Source: Neomegalonema perideroedes DSM 15528
GTDB lineage: Bacteria > Pseudomonadota > Alphaproteobacteria > Rhodobacterales > Rhodobacteraceae
Direction of reading: 5' to 3'
NCBI RefSeq assembly: GCF_000374145.1
Contig: NZ_KB893654.1
Span: forward strand, 266,106-330,105
DNA length: 64,000 nucleotides
Shown in pieces: positions 35,299-44,242 of this stretch. The notes under the pieces were generated by a model, which did not search any database, had not been told where the DNA came from, and saw nothing but the letters and a program-made list of their open reading frames with translations. Position numbers and translations under genes: made by a program. Position 1 is the first letter of the stretch. Every line of letters starts with the position of its first letter.

Positions 35299-38200
35299 TC
35301 ACTCGGCGGCGCGGGTCCATGAAGGCGGAGGAGGGGGGCCGTAGAGCTCCGACCGCTCCGTCTGAGGCGCCTCCTCCTCCGGGGGGTCGTCAGGGGCGAT
35401 CTCCCAAGGCTCGGGGGCCTCAGGGACATCCTCCTCGGGCTGCGCCGAAGGCGCGGGGCGCGTGAAGACGGCCGGAGACGGCGGCGGAGGGGCCTGATCC
35501 CAAAGCTCCGCCTGCCGGGGCGCGGGCGCCGCGGCTCCTGCGGCCGCGAAATCCGGCGCGGCCTCCCAGATCAGCGGCCCTTTGAACTCGGCCAAGCGGC
35601 GGCGCAAGGCGACCTCCTGCATATGGGGCCCGCGCGGACCTTCCGTCGCCAGAGCCCGCGCCCGCGTCCAGACCCGCCCGAGGAAGCGCGGAACATGCCC
35701 GCCCCACCAGACCCGCGCCGCCAGAAGCGCGGGCGTCACCACCAGCGTCAGCACGGTCGCGAAGGCGAGGCCGAAGACCATGGCCGTCGAGAGCTGCACC
35801 CACATCAGCGAAGAGGGGTCGCCCACCGAAAGCGTCTTGGCGCGGAAGTCGAAGGAGACCGCGAACATGTTCGGCAAAAGGCCGGTCAGGGTGGTGATGG
35901 TGGTTAGAAACACCGGGCGCAGACGCTGAGAAGCGGTTTCGACGATGGCCTCGACGCGGGGCATCTCCTTCTCAAGCTGCTGATAGGTGTCGATCAGCAC
36001 GATGTTGTTGCCGACCACCACGCCCGCCAGCGCCACCATGCCCAGCCCCGACATGATGATGGAGAAGGGCTGTCCCATGATCATCATCCCGAGCAGCACC
36101 CCGCCCACCGAGAAGATCACCGCCGACAACACCACCATCGTGTTGTAAAGGCTGTTGAACTGCGCCAGCAGGATCATGAACATCATGCCCAGGGCGATGC
36201 CGAAGGCGCTGATGAGAAAGGCGATGGTGTCGGCCTGCTCCTCCTGATCGCCGCGGAAGGCGAAGGTCACCCCCGGAGACAAGGGCGAGGCGTCGGTCAT
36301 CCAGGTCTGGATCTCGGCGATCTTCTCATTGGCGTTGACGCCCGGCGCCACGTCGGCCCGCACCGTGAAGATGCGTTGTCCGTCGCGGCGCGAGATCTCC
36401 GAAAGCCGGGGCTCCGGGCTGCGGGTCACGAAATTCGACAAAGGCTGAAGCCCCGTGGCCGTGCGCAGACGCAGATCGTCCAGCGTGTCCACGTCGCGGG
36501 CGGATTCCGGGAAGCGGGCGCGGATCTCGACCTCTTCGTCGGCGTGTTCGGGCCGGTAGACGCCGATCAGCGCGCCGCGCGTCACCAATTGCACGAGGGC
36601 GCCCACGCTGGCCACGTCGGCGCCGAAGCGCCCGGCGGCCTCGCGGTTCACGTCGAGGCGCCAGACCACGCCCGGAAGGGGCAGGGTGTCGTCCACCTCC
36701 TGAAGCCCGCCCACCTCGTTTTCGAGATGCTCGCGCAGCCGGCGGGCGCTGGCCATCATGTCGTCGAGGTTCTGGCCCGCGATCTCGATCTGAATCGGCT
36801 TGCCCTGAGAGGGGCCGCCCTCCTGCGCCGTCACCTCGACGCGCAGGCCGGGCATGTCGGCGGTGCGCAGGCGGATCTCGTCGAGCACCTGATTGCCGCT
36901 GCGCCGACCCTCCCATTTCTCTTCGGCCGGGCGCATCTCGACCTGAACCGTGCCGATGGCGTCCGCCGGAGTCGAGCCGCCGAAGCCGCTGCCTCCGCCG
37001 CCGCCGCCCACGCTGGTGAAGATGGATTTGATCTCAGGGAAGCCCTGCACCCGCGCCTCGACGCGGCGGACGAGCGCGTCCTTCTCCTCTAGCGAGAGAT
37101 TGCCGCGCGCCAGAACATGGACCATCGCCATTTCGGCGTCGGTCTCGACGAAGAACTCCACGCCGTAATTATTCTTCCCGAAATGCTGGATGATCGAAAA
37201 CAGCGAGAAGACCGCCGCGCCGATCACCACCAGAGGCATCACCGGATTCCCCGCGATCAGCCAGGTGAACCAGGCGAAGAGGCTGCGGCGGGCCTTGGGC
37301 GCCTCCAGCGAAGGCGCCTCGTCCTTGCGGCGGCGCAGCCCCCCGAGCAGCGCGCTCAGCAGCAGCGTGGAGAAGAAGGCGCAAATCGCGAAGCCGATCC
37401 CGAGCGGAATCGCCGCCTGCGGGCTCGCGGCCGTCCCAAGCCGCAGGAAGAGCGCGCCCGCCGCCGCCAGAAGCGCCGCGCTCAGCAGGGCCGCGCCGAA
37501 GATGGTGAAGCGCCCGACCAGCCAGCGCCCGAAGCGCGAGACGGCGCGCGTGGCCTTCTGCATATAGGCGCCGATCACCGGGAGGTAGATCATCGCCGTG
37601 ACCAGAGAGGCGCTGAGCACGAAGAAGACCGTCAGAGGCAGATAGCCCATGAACTGCCCCGCGATGCCCGGCCAGAACATCAGCGGCATGAAGGCGCAGA
37701 GCGTGGTGGCGGTGGAGGAGATCACCGGCCAGACCATGCGATGGGCGGCCTCGCGGAAGGCGTCGACGGGCTCGGCGCCTTTGGCCATCTCAAGATCGGC
37801 GTATTCCGCGACGATGGTCGCGCCGTCCACCACCAGCCCCACCGAGAGCAGAAGGCCGAACATCACCATGCTGTTCACCTCCATGCCCAGAGCCGACATG
37901 AAGGCGAAGGTCAGGAAGAAGGAGATCGGAATCGACAGGCCCACCAGAATCGCCGGGTTGAAGCCCATCGAGGCGACCATGGTGACGATCACCAGAAACA
38001 CCGCCACCAGCACCGTGCCTTCGAGCTGATAGACCATGCTTTGAATCTGGGCGCCCTGATCCTGCGAGAATTCGGCGCGGACGGTCTGCTTCAGCGCGGC
38101 GGGCCAGGCGGCGACGGATTTATCCACGGCGGCGCGCACGGCCGTCACCGTGTCGATGATGTTCTCGCCGGGACGCTTCTTGATCTGGAGGCTGACCGAG

Positions 38201-39030
38201 GCTTCGCCGTTATAGCGGGCGAGGGTCGAGCGGTCCTGAAAGCCGCTGCGCAATTCGGCCAGTTCGCCGAGCGTCACCACGCGGTCGCCGTTGACCTTGA
38301 CCGGCAGGCCGTAGACGTCTTCAGGGGTCTCGAAGGCGCCGGGCAGCTTCACCGAAAAAGAGCCGCTCGGGGCCTCGATGGCGCCCGCCGCCACGATCTG
38401 GTTGTTGTTGTTGACGATGTTCAGCAGCTCATAGGCCGTGATGTTGTAGGCTTCGAGCTTCACCGGGTCGATCAGCACCTCCAGCATCTCGTCGCGCTTG
38501 CCGACGAGCGTCGCCTCCAGAACCTGAGGCACGGCCTCGATCACGTCCTGAAGCTCGGCGGCGATGCGGAAGAGCGTGCGCTCCGGGGCCTCGCCGAAGA
38601 GCGAGAGCACCAGCACCGGGAAGTCGCTGAAGTTCACCTCGGAGACCGTGGGCTCCTTGGCGCCCTCGGGGAAGCTGGCCTTGGCCTTGTTGACCTCCTC
38701 GCGCACGTCGGCGAGGACGGTCTTCATGTCGAGCCCGATCTCGAACTCCATGACCACGTTGGCGTAGCCCTCGGCGGCGGTGGAGTTGAGCTTGCTCAGC
38801 CCCTGCATCGAGCGGAGCTTGGTCTCCAGCGGCCGCACGAGCAGCCGCTCCGCGTCCAGCGCCGTCACGCCCGGATAGGGAATGGAGACGTAGACGATGG
38901 GGATCTCGATGTTCGGATTGCCCTCTTTGGGCAGCGAGAAATAAGAGACCACGCCGACGATGGTGCTCAGCAGGATCACCACCGCCATCATCCGCGCCCG
39001 GTCGAGGGCGGCGTCGATGAGCGCCTTCAT
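35299..39030 (-). CDS. RND efflux transporter, HAE1/AcrB-like
   Basis: 1243 residues. The standard RND core has a first helix near residue 14, two porter domains, and two sets of membrane helices (VFLVIVTMVASMGFNPAILV, later FGIALGMMFMILLAQFNSLY). The proton-relay region includes GLVVDGATIVAEYADLE near 405-420. The last ~100 residues are an unusual Pro/Glu-rich, probably disordered cytoplasmic tail not found in AcrB. Its start overlaps the adaptor stop (4 nt). It exports drugs or hydrophobic compounds with the adaptor. No outer-membrane channel gene is adjacent. Confidence 0.92.
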   Translation of the reverse strand: MKALIDAALDRARMMAVVILLSTIVGVVSYFSLPKEGNPNIEIPIVYVSIPYPGVTALDAERLLVRPLETKLRSMQGLSKLNSTAAEGYANVVMEFEIGLDMKTVLADVREEVNKAKASFPEGAKEPTVSEVNFSDFPVLVLSLFGEAPERTLFRIAAELQDVIEAVPQVLEATLVGKRDEMLEVLIDPVKLEAYNITAYELLNIVNNNNQIVAAGAIEAPSGSFSVKLPGAFETPEDVYGLPVKVNGDRVVTLGELAELRSGFQDRSTLARYNGEASVSLQIKKRPGENIIDTVTAVRAAVDKSVAAWPAALKQTVRAEFSQDQGAQIQSMVYQLEGTVLVAVFLVIVTMVASMGFNPAILVGLSIPISFFLTFAFMSALGMEVNSMVMFGLLLSVGLVVDGATIVAEYADLEMAKGAEPVDAFREAAHRMVWPVISSTATTLCAFMPLMFWPGIAGQFMGYLPLTVFFVLSASLVTAMIYLPVIGAYMQKATRAVSRFGRWLVGRFTIFGAALLSAALLAAAGALFLRLGTAASPQAAIPLGIGFAICAFFSTLLLSALLGGLRRRKDEAPSLEAPKARRSLFAWFTWLIAGNPVMPLVVIGAAVFSLFSIIQHFGKNNYGVEFFVETDAEMAMVHVLARGNLSLEEKDALVRRVEARVQGFPEIKSIFTSVGGGGGGSGFGGSTPADAIGTVQVEMRPAEEKWEGRRSGNQVLDEIRLRTADMPGLRVEVTAQEGGPSQGKPIQIEIAGQNLDDMMASARRLREHLENEVGGLQEVDDTLPLPGVVWRLDVNREAAGRFGADVASVGALVQLVTRGALIGVYRPEHADEEVEIRARFPESARDVDTLDDLRLRTATGLQPLSNFVTRSPEPRLSEISRRDGQRIFTVRADVAPGVNANEKIAEIQTWMTDASPLSPGVTFAFRGDQEEQADTIAFLISAFGIALGMMFMILLAQFNSLYNTMVVLSAVIFSVGGVLLGMMIMGQPFSIIMSGLGMVALAGVVVGNNIVLIDTYQQLEKEMPRVEAIVETASQRLRPVFLTTITTLTGLLPNMFAVSFDFRAKTLSVGDPSSLMWVQLSTAMVFGLAFATVLTLVVTPALLAARVWWGGHVPRFLGRVWTRARALATEGPRGPHMQEVALRRRLAEFKGPLIWEAAPDFAAAGAAAPAPRQAELWDQAPPPPSPAVFTRPAPSAQPEEDVPEAPEPWEIAPDDPPEEEAPQTERSELYGPPPPPSWTRAAE

Positions 39031-40499
39031 CTCGAAGCTCCTCCGACGAGGGCTTCGAGATCGACGCCCTGAGCCTTGGCCTCCTCAGGCGTGACGGCGG
39101 TCACCGGCGCGCCGGAGCTGACGAAATTCTGACCCACCGTGATCACCTTGGGCGAGGCGGGCAGGCCCTCCACCCAGACGCCTTCTGCGTTGTCGCGCAG
39201 GATGGTCACGGGCGCGAAGCGCGCCGCGCCCTCCTGAACGGTCATCACGCCGATGCGGCCCGCCGAATCCAGCGTGAGGGCCGATTGCGGCAGTTTGAAG
39301 CCCGTGGCCGCGCCGAGCGGAATCGAGATCTCGGCGGTCAGGCCGTCGCGGACGCTGAAATCGGGATTGGGGAATTCGGCGGCCACCTCGAAGGTGCGGG
39401 TGGCGGCGTCGGCGGCGCCCGCGACGTAGCGGACCACGCCCTCGACGCGCTTGCCCCCCGCGAGGACGATGCTCGCCTTGGCGCCCACCCGCAGAGAAGC
39501 CACCTCGCCTTCGCGCACGAAGCCCACCGCGCGGATGGGATTGAGGTCCACCAGGGTCGCGCAAAGCCCGCCCGCGCTCAGAATCGAGCCCTGTTCGGCG
39601 GGCGCCTGATCCACCAGCCCCGCCGAGGGCGCGCGCACGTCGAGGCGGCCCATCTCCTCGTCGATCTGGCGCAGGGCGGCGCGGGCGGACTCCACCGCCG
39701 CCTCGCTCTCCAGCACGCGGTTGCGGGCCGCGAAGCCGCGTTGCGCGAGCTGGTTCATGCTGTCGAAGCTCGCCTGAGCCTGCCGCAGATTGGCCTCGGC
39801 CTGAAGCCGCCGCGCGGGGCGGTCGCCCGGCTCGATGCGGCAGACGAGATCTCCGGGATTCACCCGCTGGCCTTGGCGCACCGGCGAGGCGGTCACGCGG
39901 CCCGAGGTCTCGGCGCGCAGCTCGATGCGGCGGAGGGCCTCGGTGCGGCCGGTCAGGGCGACGGAGCGCGCCACCTGCTCGGGCTGAGGCGAGATCGCCA
40001 CCACGGGCGTCGGGCCGCGCGGCGCGTTTTGATGGGTCGCGCCCGCGAGGGTCTCCAGACCGGCGGCGCGGGCGAAGGCGGCGACCTCGGGATTCACCGC
40101 GGCCATGGCGGCGGCGGCGCTCTGGATGCGGTCGAGGGTGGCGGCGACGTCTTCGGCGGCCTTGCGGGCGGCGCCCGCGGCGGCGGTCAGAGCCGCGAGA
40201 TTGGCCGCCGAGGGCTCGGCCTCCACGGCGGCGCGGGCGAGGGCGAGGCCCTCTTGGGCGGCCTTGGAGGCGGCTTCGGCCTTGAGCAGGGCCTCCGAGG
40301 CGGCGCGCGAAAGGGTTTCGGCGGAGAGCTCGGCGCCGGTCTGACGATTGGCGACCCGCTCGGCCTTGCCCTCGGCGGCGTAGGCGTCGGCTTCCCGGAC
40401 GACCTCGGCCATGCGGCCGGGCTGGCCGTTGGTGGCCCACCAGACGGCGAAGAAGCTGATGACCGCCGCGAGGGCGATCTTGAGGAGTTGGGCGAACAT
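39027..40499 (-). CDS. RND periplasmic adaptor (membrane fusion protein) with Ala-rich insertion
   Basis: 490 residues. An N-terminal membrane anchor (LLKIALAAVISFFAVWWA) is followed by an unusual Ala/Glu-rich helical stretch at about 35-150. The adaptor proper begins near 170: VALTGRTEALRRIELRAETS (barrel and lipoyl start), a coiled-coil hairpin near 225-290, lipoyl half VRAPSAGLVDQAPAEQGS, then beta-barrel and membrane-proximal domains. Ordinary AcrA-type adaptors have 370-400 residues, so the insertion explains the extra length. It is the first gene of the operon; the RND start overlaps its stop. Confidence 0.9.
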   Translation of the reverse strand: MFAQLLKIALAAVISFFAVWWATNGQPGRMAEVVREADAYAAEGKAERVANRQTGAELSAETLSRAASEALLKAEAASKAAQEGLALARAAVEAEPSAANLAALTAAAGAARKAAEDVAATLDRIQSAAAAMAAVNPEVAAFARAAGLETLAGATHQNAPRGPTPVVAISPQPEQVARSVALTGRTEALRRIELRAETSGRVTASPVRQGQRVNPGDLVCRIEPGDRPARRLQAEANLRQAQASFDSMNQLAQRGFAARNRVLESEAAVESARAALRQIDEEMGRLDVRAPSAGLVDQAPAEQGSILSAGGLCATLVDLNPIRAVGFVREGEVASLRVGAKASIVLAGGKRVEGVVRYVAGAADAATRTFEVAAEFPNPDFSVRDGLTAEISIPLGAATGFKLPQSALTLDSAGRIGVMTVQEGAARFAPVTILRDNAEGVWVEGLPASPKVITVGQNFVSSGAPVTAVTPEEAKAQGVDLEALVGGASR

Positions 40500-40649
40500 G
40501 AAGCCTCCGCGTTCGCAGCCGTCGATCAGGGCGTCCAGAGATCAGGCGAGGGAGAGTCGAAAGCGCGGACCCACCATGCGCTGAAGCGCGATGACGCGAG
40601 GTTTACGGACGAAAATCGCCACGCCTCCTCGTTGGGAAGATTTCGACGC

Positions 40650-40677
40650 TATATAGAGGCGGGGAAGTTCATGTGAA
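40650..40677 (-). promoter_or_regulatory. Likely sigma70-type promoter of the efflux operon
   Basis: On the minus strand TTCACA (40672-40677) is followed after 16 bp by TATATA (40650-40655), a conspicuous AT patch in GC-rich DNA, about 150 bp upstream of the adaptor ATG. The rest of 40500-40965 contains GGCGC-rich short repeats (for example AAATCCGGCGC twice in tandem near 40890) but no gene. Confidence 0.45.
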
Positions 40678-40924
40678 GCGCGCGACGGCGGAGAATTCCG
40701 CGAGAATCGCGTTTTGTTTCCAGAGCGCCACATCCTTTCGACAGGGATCCGCGCGGCGGAGGAAAAGCGCCGGAGCCTTTTCAGGCGCCTTGGCGGCCAA
40801 ACTGGACCAAAGCCGGGATTCCGGCGATTTTTCGCTTTTTTCCGCGCTTTCGGATGGGATCCGGCCTTTTCAGGCGGGTTTCGGCGAAAATCCGGCGCAA
40901 ATCCGGCGCAAAGGAAGAAAGAGT

Positions 40925-40954
40925 CCGGGCGCCCCGGATCGGGGGAGCGCCCGG
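40925..40954 (-). terminator. Terminator after the aminotransferase gene
   Basis: CCGGGCGC (40925-40932) pairs with GCGCCCGG (40947-40954) with extra GC pairing inside. On the minus strand it follows the hisC-like stop by about a dozen bases and is succeeded by ACTCTTTCTTCC, a T-rich run. Confidence 0.6.
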
Positions 40955-40965
40955 GACCGGCGGCC

Positions 40966-42093
40966 TCAGCCCCGCGCGGCGGCCTTGAGCGCCTCGGGCA
41001 GCGTCTCGGCGAAGAGGGCCATTTCGTCGGGTCGGCCCGCGCTGACCCGGATGCAGCGGTCGAGGCCCGGCGCGCCCGGCTTGCGGATGAACAGATCCCG
41101 CGCGGCCAGCTCCTCCAGAACCCGTTTGGCGAAAGCGCCGTCGCGGCCGCAATCCATGGTGACGAAATTCGTCGCCGAGGGCAGGGGCGTCAGACCATGG
41201 GCGCGGGCGATGCGGGTCAGCTCCTCGCGGGCCGCCACGGAGGCCGCGATGGTCGCCTGAAGATGGGCCTCGTCCTCCAGAGCCGCCAGAGCCGCGATCT
41301 GCCCCAGACGATTCACCCCGAAATGATTGCGGATGCGGTCGAAGCCCGCGCAGACCGCCTCATGGGCCAGCGCATAGCCCACCCGCGCCCCCGCCAGACC
41401 ATAGGCTTTGGAGAAGGTCCGCAGACGCAGCAGATTCGTCCGCGAGACGTCGAGGGGCGGCAGAGCCTCGGGCGGGGCGAATTCGGCGTAGGCTTCGTCC
41501 AGCACGAGGACGCAGTTCGGCGGCAGAGCCTCGGTCATCGCCTGAATCTCGGCGCCCGTGATCCAGCCGCCCATGGGATTGTCCGGATTGGCGACATAGA
41601 GGATTTTGGCGCCGGTCTTCCGCGCCGCCGCGACCATGGCCTCGGGATCCACCCGGTCCTGACGATAGGGGACATGGACGGCTTCTCCGCCATGGCCCCG
41701 GATGTGGTAGCCCATGGTCGGATAAGAGCCCTGAGGCAGAACCACCCGATCCCCGTGATCGACGAAGAGCCGCAGCACATGGCCGAGCAGGCCGTCGATT
41801 CCCTCGCCCACCGAGACCTGACGCGGCTGAATCCCGAAGCGCGCCGCCAGAGCCGAGCGCAGATCCCAAAATTCGGGATCGCCGTAGAGCCGCGCCTCTT
41901 CGGCGGCGGATTTCAGCGCCTCGACCACTTTGGGCGAGGGCGGAAAGCGCGATTCATTGGCGCCGATCCGGGCGCGGAAGGGCCTTCCGCCGCGCGCCCT
42001 CTGGATCGCCTCCATCGGCACGAAGGGGACTTCGGCGGGCAGGCTCGCCATGAAGGGCGTGAAGGGCGGGCGGGAGCCGGCGGATTCGGTCAT
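40966..42093 (-). CDS. hisC: Histidinol-phosphate aminotransferase-like PLP enzyme
   Basis: 375 residues from the ATG at 42093; the frame is open much further upstream, but that part is a shadow of the next two genes. This is a fold-type I aminotransferase: NESRFPPSPKVVEAL at the N-terminus, YVANPDNPMGGWI (cofactor-binding Asn), DEAYAEFAPP, and the PLP Lys in RTFSKAYGLAGARVGY. HisC-family features are strong, but several related aminotransferases (for example for aromatic substrates) share them, and no other his genes are nearby. The start overlaps the DUF1993 stop as ATGA. Confidence 0.75.
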   Translation of the reverse strand: MTESAGSRPPFTPFMASLPAEVPFVPMEAIQRARGGRPFRARIGANESRFPPSPKVVEALKSAAEEARLYGDPEFWDLRSALAARFGIQPRQVSVGEGIDGLLGHVLRLFVDHGDRVVLPQGSYPTMGYHIRGHGGEAVHVPYRQDRVDPEAMVAAARKTGAKILYVANPDNPMGGWITGAEIQAMTEALPPNCVLVLDEAYAEFAPPEALPPLDVSRTNLLRLRTFSKAYGLAGARVGYALAHEAVCAGFDRIRNHFGVNRLGQIAALAALEDEAHLQATIAASVAAREELTRIARAHGLTPLPSATNFVTMDCGRDGAFAKRVLEELAARDLFIRKPGAPGLDRCIRVSAGRPDEMALFAETLPEALKAAARG

Positions 42094-42599
42094 GTGAAGG
42101 GCCCGAGGAAGTCGCGTTTGCCGATGGGCGCGCCCGTATGGCGCAGAATCCCGTAGGCCATCGAGATGTGGAAATAAAAATTCGGCACCGCGAAGCGCAG
42201 CAGATAGGTGGCGGCGTCCATTTCGCGCTCGCGGCCCGCCGCGCCGATGCGGATCACGCGGGAATCGGCGTCGGCCAGCTTTTCGGCCGGGAACTCCTGC
42301 ACGAAGGCCACCGTGCGCGCGATGCGATGGCGCAGCGTGTCGAAGCTCGGAGCGTCGTCGGCGAAGATGGGGGCCTGTCCGCCCGAAAGCCGCGTCAGCG
42401 TGTTGCGGGCGTGGTCGGTGGCGGTCTGCACCTGCTTGGAGAGCGGGAACATGTCGGGCGCCAGCCGGTAGTTCAGCAGCACCGAGGCGTCGATCTGCTT
42501 CTCCATCGACCAGACCTCCGCCTTGGTCAGCACGTCGGAGAGTCCTTCGAGGCTCTGAGGAAAGACGGTGCGGGCGATCTCGTGAAGGGTCTGAGGCAT
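42090..42599 (-). CDS. DUF1993 family protein
   Basis: 169 residues. The DUF1993 pattern is present: N-terminal FPQSLEGLSDVLTKAEVWS, RLAPDMFPLSKQVQTATDHA, and the C-terminal NFYFHISMAYGILRHTG. The fold is a DinB-like four-helix bundle and the function is unknown. It is translationally coupled to the downstream aminotransferase (ATGA overlap). Confidence 0.88.
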   Translation of the reverse strand: MPQTLHEIARTVFPQSLEGLSDVLTKAEVWSMEKQIDASVLLNYRLAPDMFPLSKQVQTATDHARNTLTRLSGGQAPIFADDAPSFDTLRHRIARTVAFVQEFPAEKLADADSRVIRIGAAGREREMDAATYLLRFAVPNFYFHISMAYGILRHTGAPIGKRDFLGPFT

Positions 42600-42632
42600 C
42601 CGGGGGCTCCTGAGATGTCGGCCTGCCGCCGC

Positions 42633-42821
42633 TCAGAGGGACGGAGGCGGGGCGTTCGGCGAGAGCAGAGACACCAGCACGCCCAGCATGAAGGCCGCAA
42701 GCCCGAAAGCCATCGCATAGACGAAGGCGCGGTGAATCTGATCCTGAACCGGCAGGCCGCGACGGCGCGTCAGGAAAAAGCCGTAGGCCCAGCCTATCGC
42801 GGCGGCGAGGATGAGCGGCAT
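42633..42821 (-). CDS. Small two-helix membrane protein
   Basis: 62 residues with two hydrophobic segments (LILAAAIGWAYGFFL and AFVYAMAFGLAAFMLGVLVSLL) around a basic loop. The ATG at 42821 is followed by a clean frame, and the gene sits 33 nt upstream of DUF1993 on the same strand. No function is known to me. Its composition pattern is that of a real membrane protein rather than a shadow frame. Confidence 0.6.
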   Translation of the reverse strand: MPLILAAAIGWAYGFFLTRRRGLPVQDQIHRAFVYAMAFGLAAFMLGVLVSLLSPNAPPPSL

Positions 42822-42940
42822 GAGGATTCCCCCTGAAGACTGTAGGCTGCGGAGCGACGCCGCGAGTCTTAGGCGCTTCGCCGGAGGATGCCAAGGCCCC
42901 GCCAGGGCTCCCGCCCGCGACGCGGCGTCTCAAGGCGAGC

Positions 42941-44242
42941 TTAGCGCAGCCCGGCCGCGCGCACCGCGGGGGAGGCGGCGGGCGGCGAGGAGGGGGCGGC
43001 CAGTCCGGCGAGGGATTCCTCAAGATCCCAGCGCTGAAGCCGGAGGGCGGCGGCGCGGGCCTCGGCGGCCAGAGCCAGCGCCGAAGCCGGATTCCCCGTC
43101 GCCTGAGCCGCCCGCGCCATCAGGCCGAGGGCCTCGGCCTCGCGGACGGAATCTCCGGCGGCGCGGGCGAGCCCGCGGGCCTCCGCCGCCAGACGCGCGG
43201 CGGCGGCGGCCTCCCCCTGCGCGAGGGCGGCGGCGGCGCGGGTGGTCAGAGTCTTGACGCGCCGGTGGTCGCCGTGGGGCAGAGCGGCGGCGGCGGCCTC
43301 CAGCCGCGCCATGGCGGCGGCGAATCCCGAGGCGTCGCGGCCATAGGCGGCCAGAACCGCCCGATAGGCCGAACTCCACGCCTGAGATTCCGGCGCCGAG
43401 GGCGCGCCGCCGTGGATTCCCGCCGGGTTCAGCCGCGCCATGGCCGCGATGGCTCCGGCGCGGGCGGCCGCGGGGCTCATGCCGGGCTGAAGCTCGGGGG
43501 CGTAGGCGACCCGCAGAATCAGGCGGTCGAAGGGCGTGAGGGCGGCGTGGGCGCCGTCGTCGTTGAAGACGCTGTCCGGCGCGCGCTCCAGATCGTTCAC
43601 CGGCCCGAGCAGCTGCGCGATCTCCTCGATCAGGCAGATCCGGCGCCGGGCCGAGGAGGAATCGGCGGGGATGTCCACGATTCCGCCCCGGAAGGCGCTG
43701 AGGCTCCGCCAGTCGCCCGTATGCTGCGAGCCGCAGAGCACCCCCGGCGCCGCCGCCGCGAAGCGCGAAGGCCGCACCGAGCGAATCCGGATTTCGGCGG
43801 GCTCCAGAGCCGCCGCCCGGCGGATCTCCAGCCCGGTCGTCGCCGAAAGCTCGGCGAGGAGGGAATCGAGGAAAGGCGCTTCGGCGGCGAAATCCGCCGC
43901 GAGCCGCACCCGCGCCGGGCCCTCCCAGCGGGCGAAGACGGCGCGGCTTTCTCCGGATTCGTTGCGGAAGGTCAAATCCACGAAGTCGCGGGCCATCTCG
44001 GCGTTGGCGCGGCGGGGGCTCCCGGCGGCGAAGGAGGAGGCGGGCGCCGAGGCGGCCAGAGGAATCACGTCGGGGCGCGTCGCGTTGAAGACCGCCGGAG
44101 ACTGCGCCGTCACGGCGTAAGGGGGCGTCGCGGCGCCTCCGAAGAGGCCGCCCTCCTGAGCGCCGCAGGCCGAGAGCAGCAGGCCGCCCAAAATCGGAAG
44201 AGCGAGCAGCGAAGCGGAGCGGAGAAAGGAGCGGGGGGACAT
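42941..44242 (-). CDS. DUF2927 lipoprotein
   Basis: 433 residues. A lipoprotein signal ends LLLSAC (Cys near 26). The middle part carries the DUF2927 pattern: RRICLIEEIAQLLGPVNDLE followed by DSVFNDDGAHAALTPFDRLI. The C-terminal ~130 residues are Ala-rich helical repeats reminiscent of TPR, ending in a Pro/Ala tail. DUF2927 proteins are common in Rhodobacterales and have no known activity, although the spacing of conserved residues is protease-like. It starts one base into the mutY stop (TGATG). Confidence 0.8.
   Translation of the reverse strand: MSPRSFLRSASLLALPILGGLLLSACGAQEGGLFGGAATPPYAVTAQSPAVFNATRPDVIPLAASAPASSFAAGSPRRANAEMARDFVDLTFRNESGESRAVFARWEGPARVRLAADFAAEAPFLDSLLAELSATTGLEIRRAAALEPAEIRIRSVRPSRFAAAAPGVLCGSQHTGDWRSLSAFRGGIVDIPADSSSARRRICLIEEIAQLLGPVNDLERAPDSVFNDDGAHAALTPFDRLILRVAYAPELQPGMSPAAARAGAIAAMARLNPAGIHGGAPSAPESQAWSSAYRAVLAAYGRDASGFAAAMARLEAAAAALPHGDHRRVKTLTTRAAAALAQGEAAAAARLAAEARGLARAAGDSVREAEALGLMARAAQATGNPASALALAAEARAAALRLQRWDLEESLAGLAAPSSPPAASPAVRAAGLR

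Noticed and set aside
36376..37092. Plus-strand ORF of 238 codons antisense to the RND pump
   Set aside because: His/Asp/Ala-rich shadow typical of the complement of a GC-rich membrane protein gene.
42094..43023. Upstream extension of the aminotransferase frame to 685 codons
   Set aside because: It overlaps DUF1993 and the small membrane protein gene, is Arg/Pro-rich and lacks homology; the ATG at 42093 overlapping the DUF1993 stop is the natural start.
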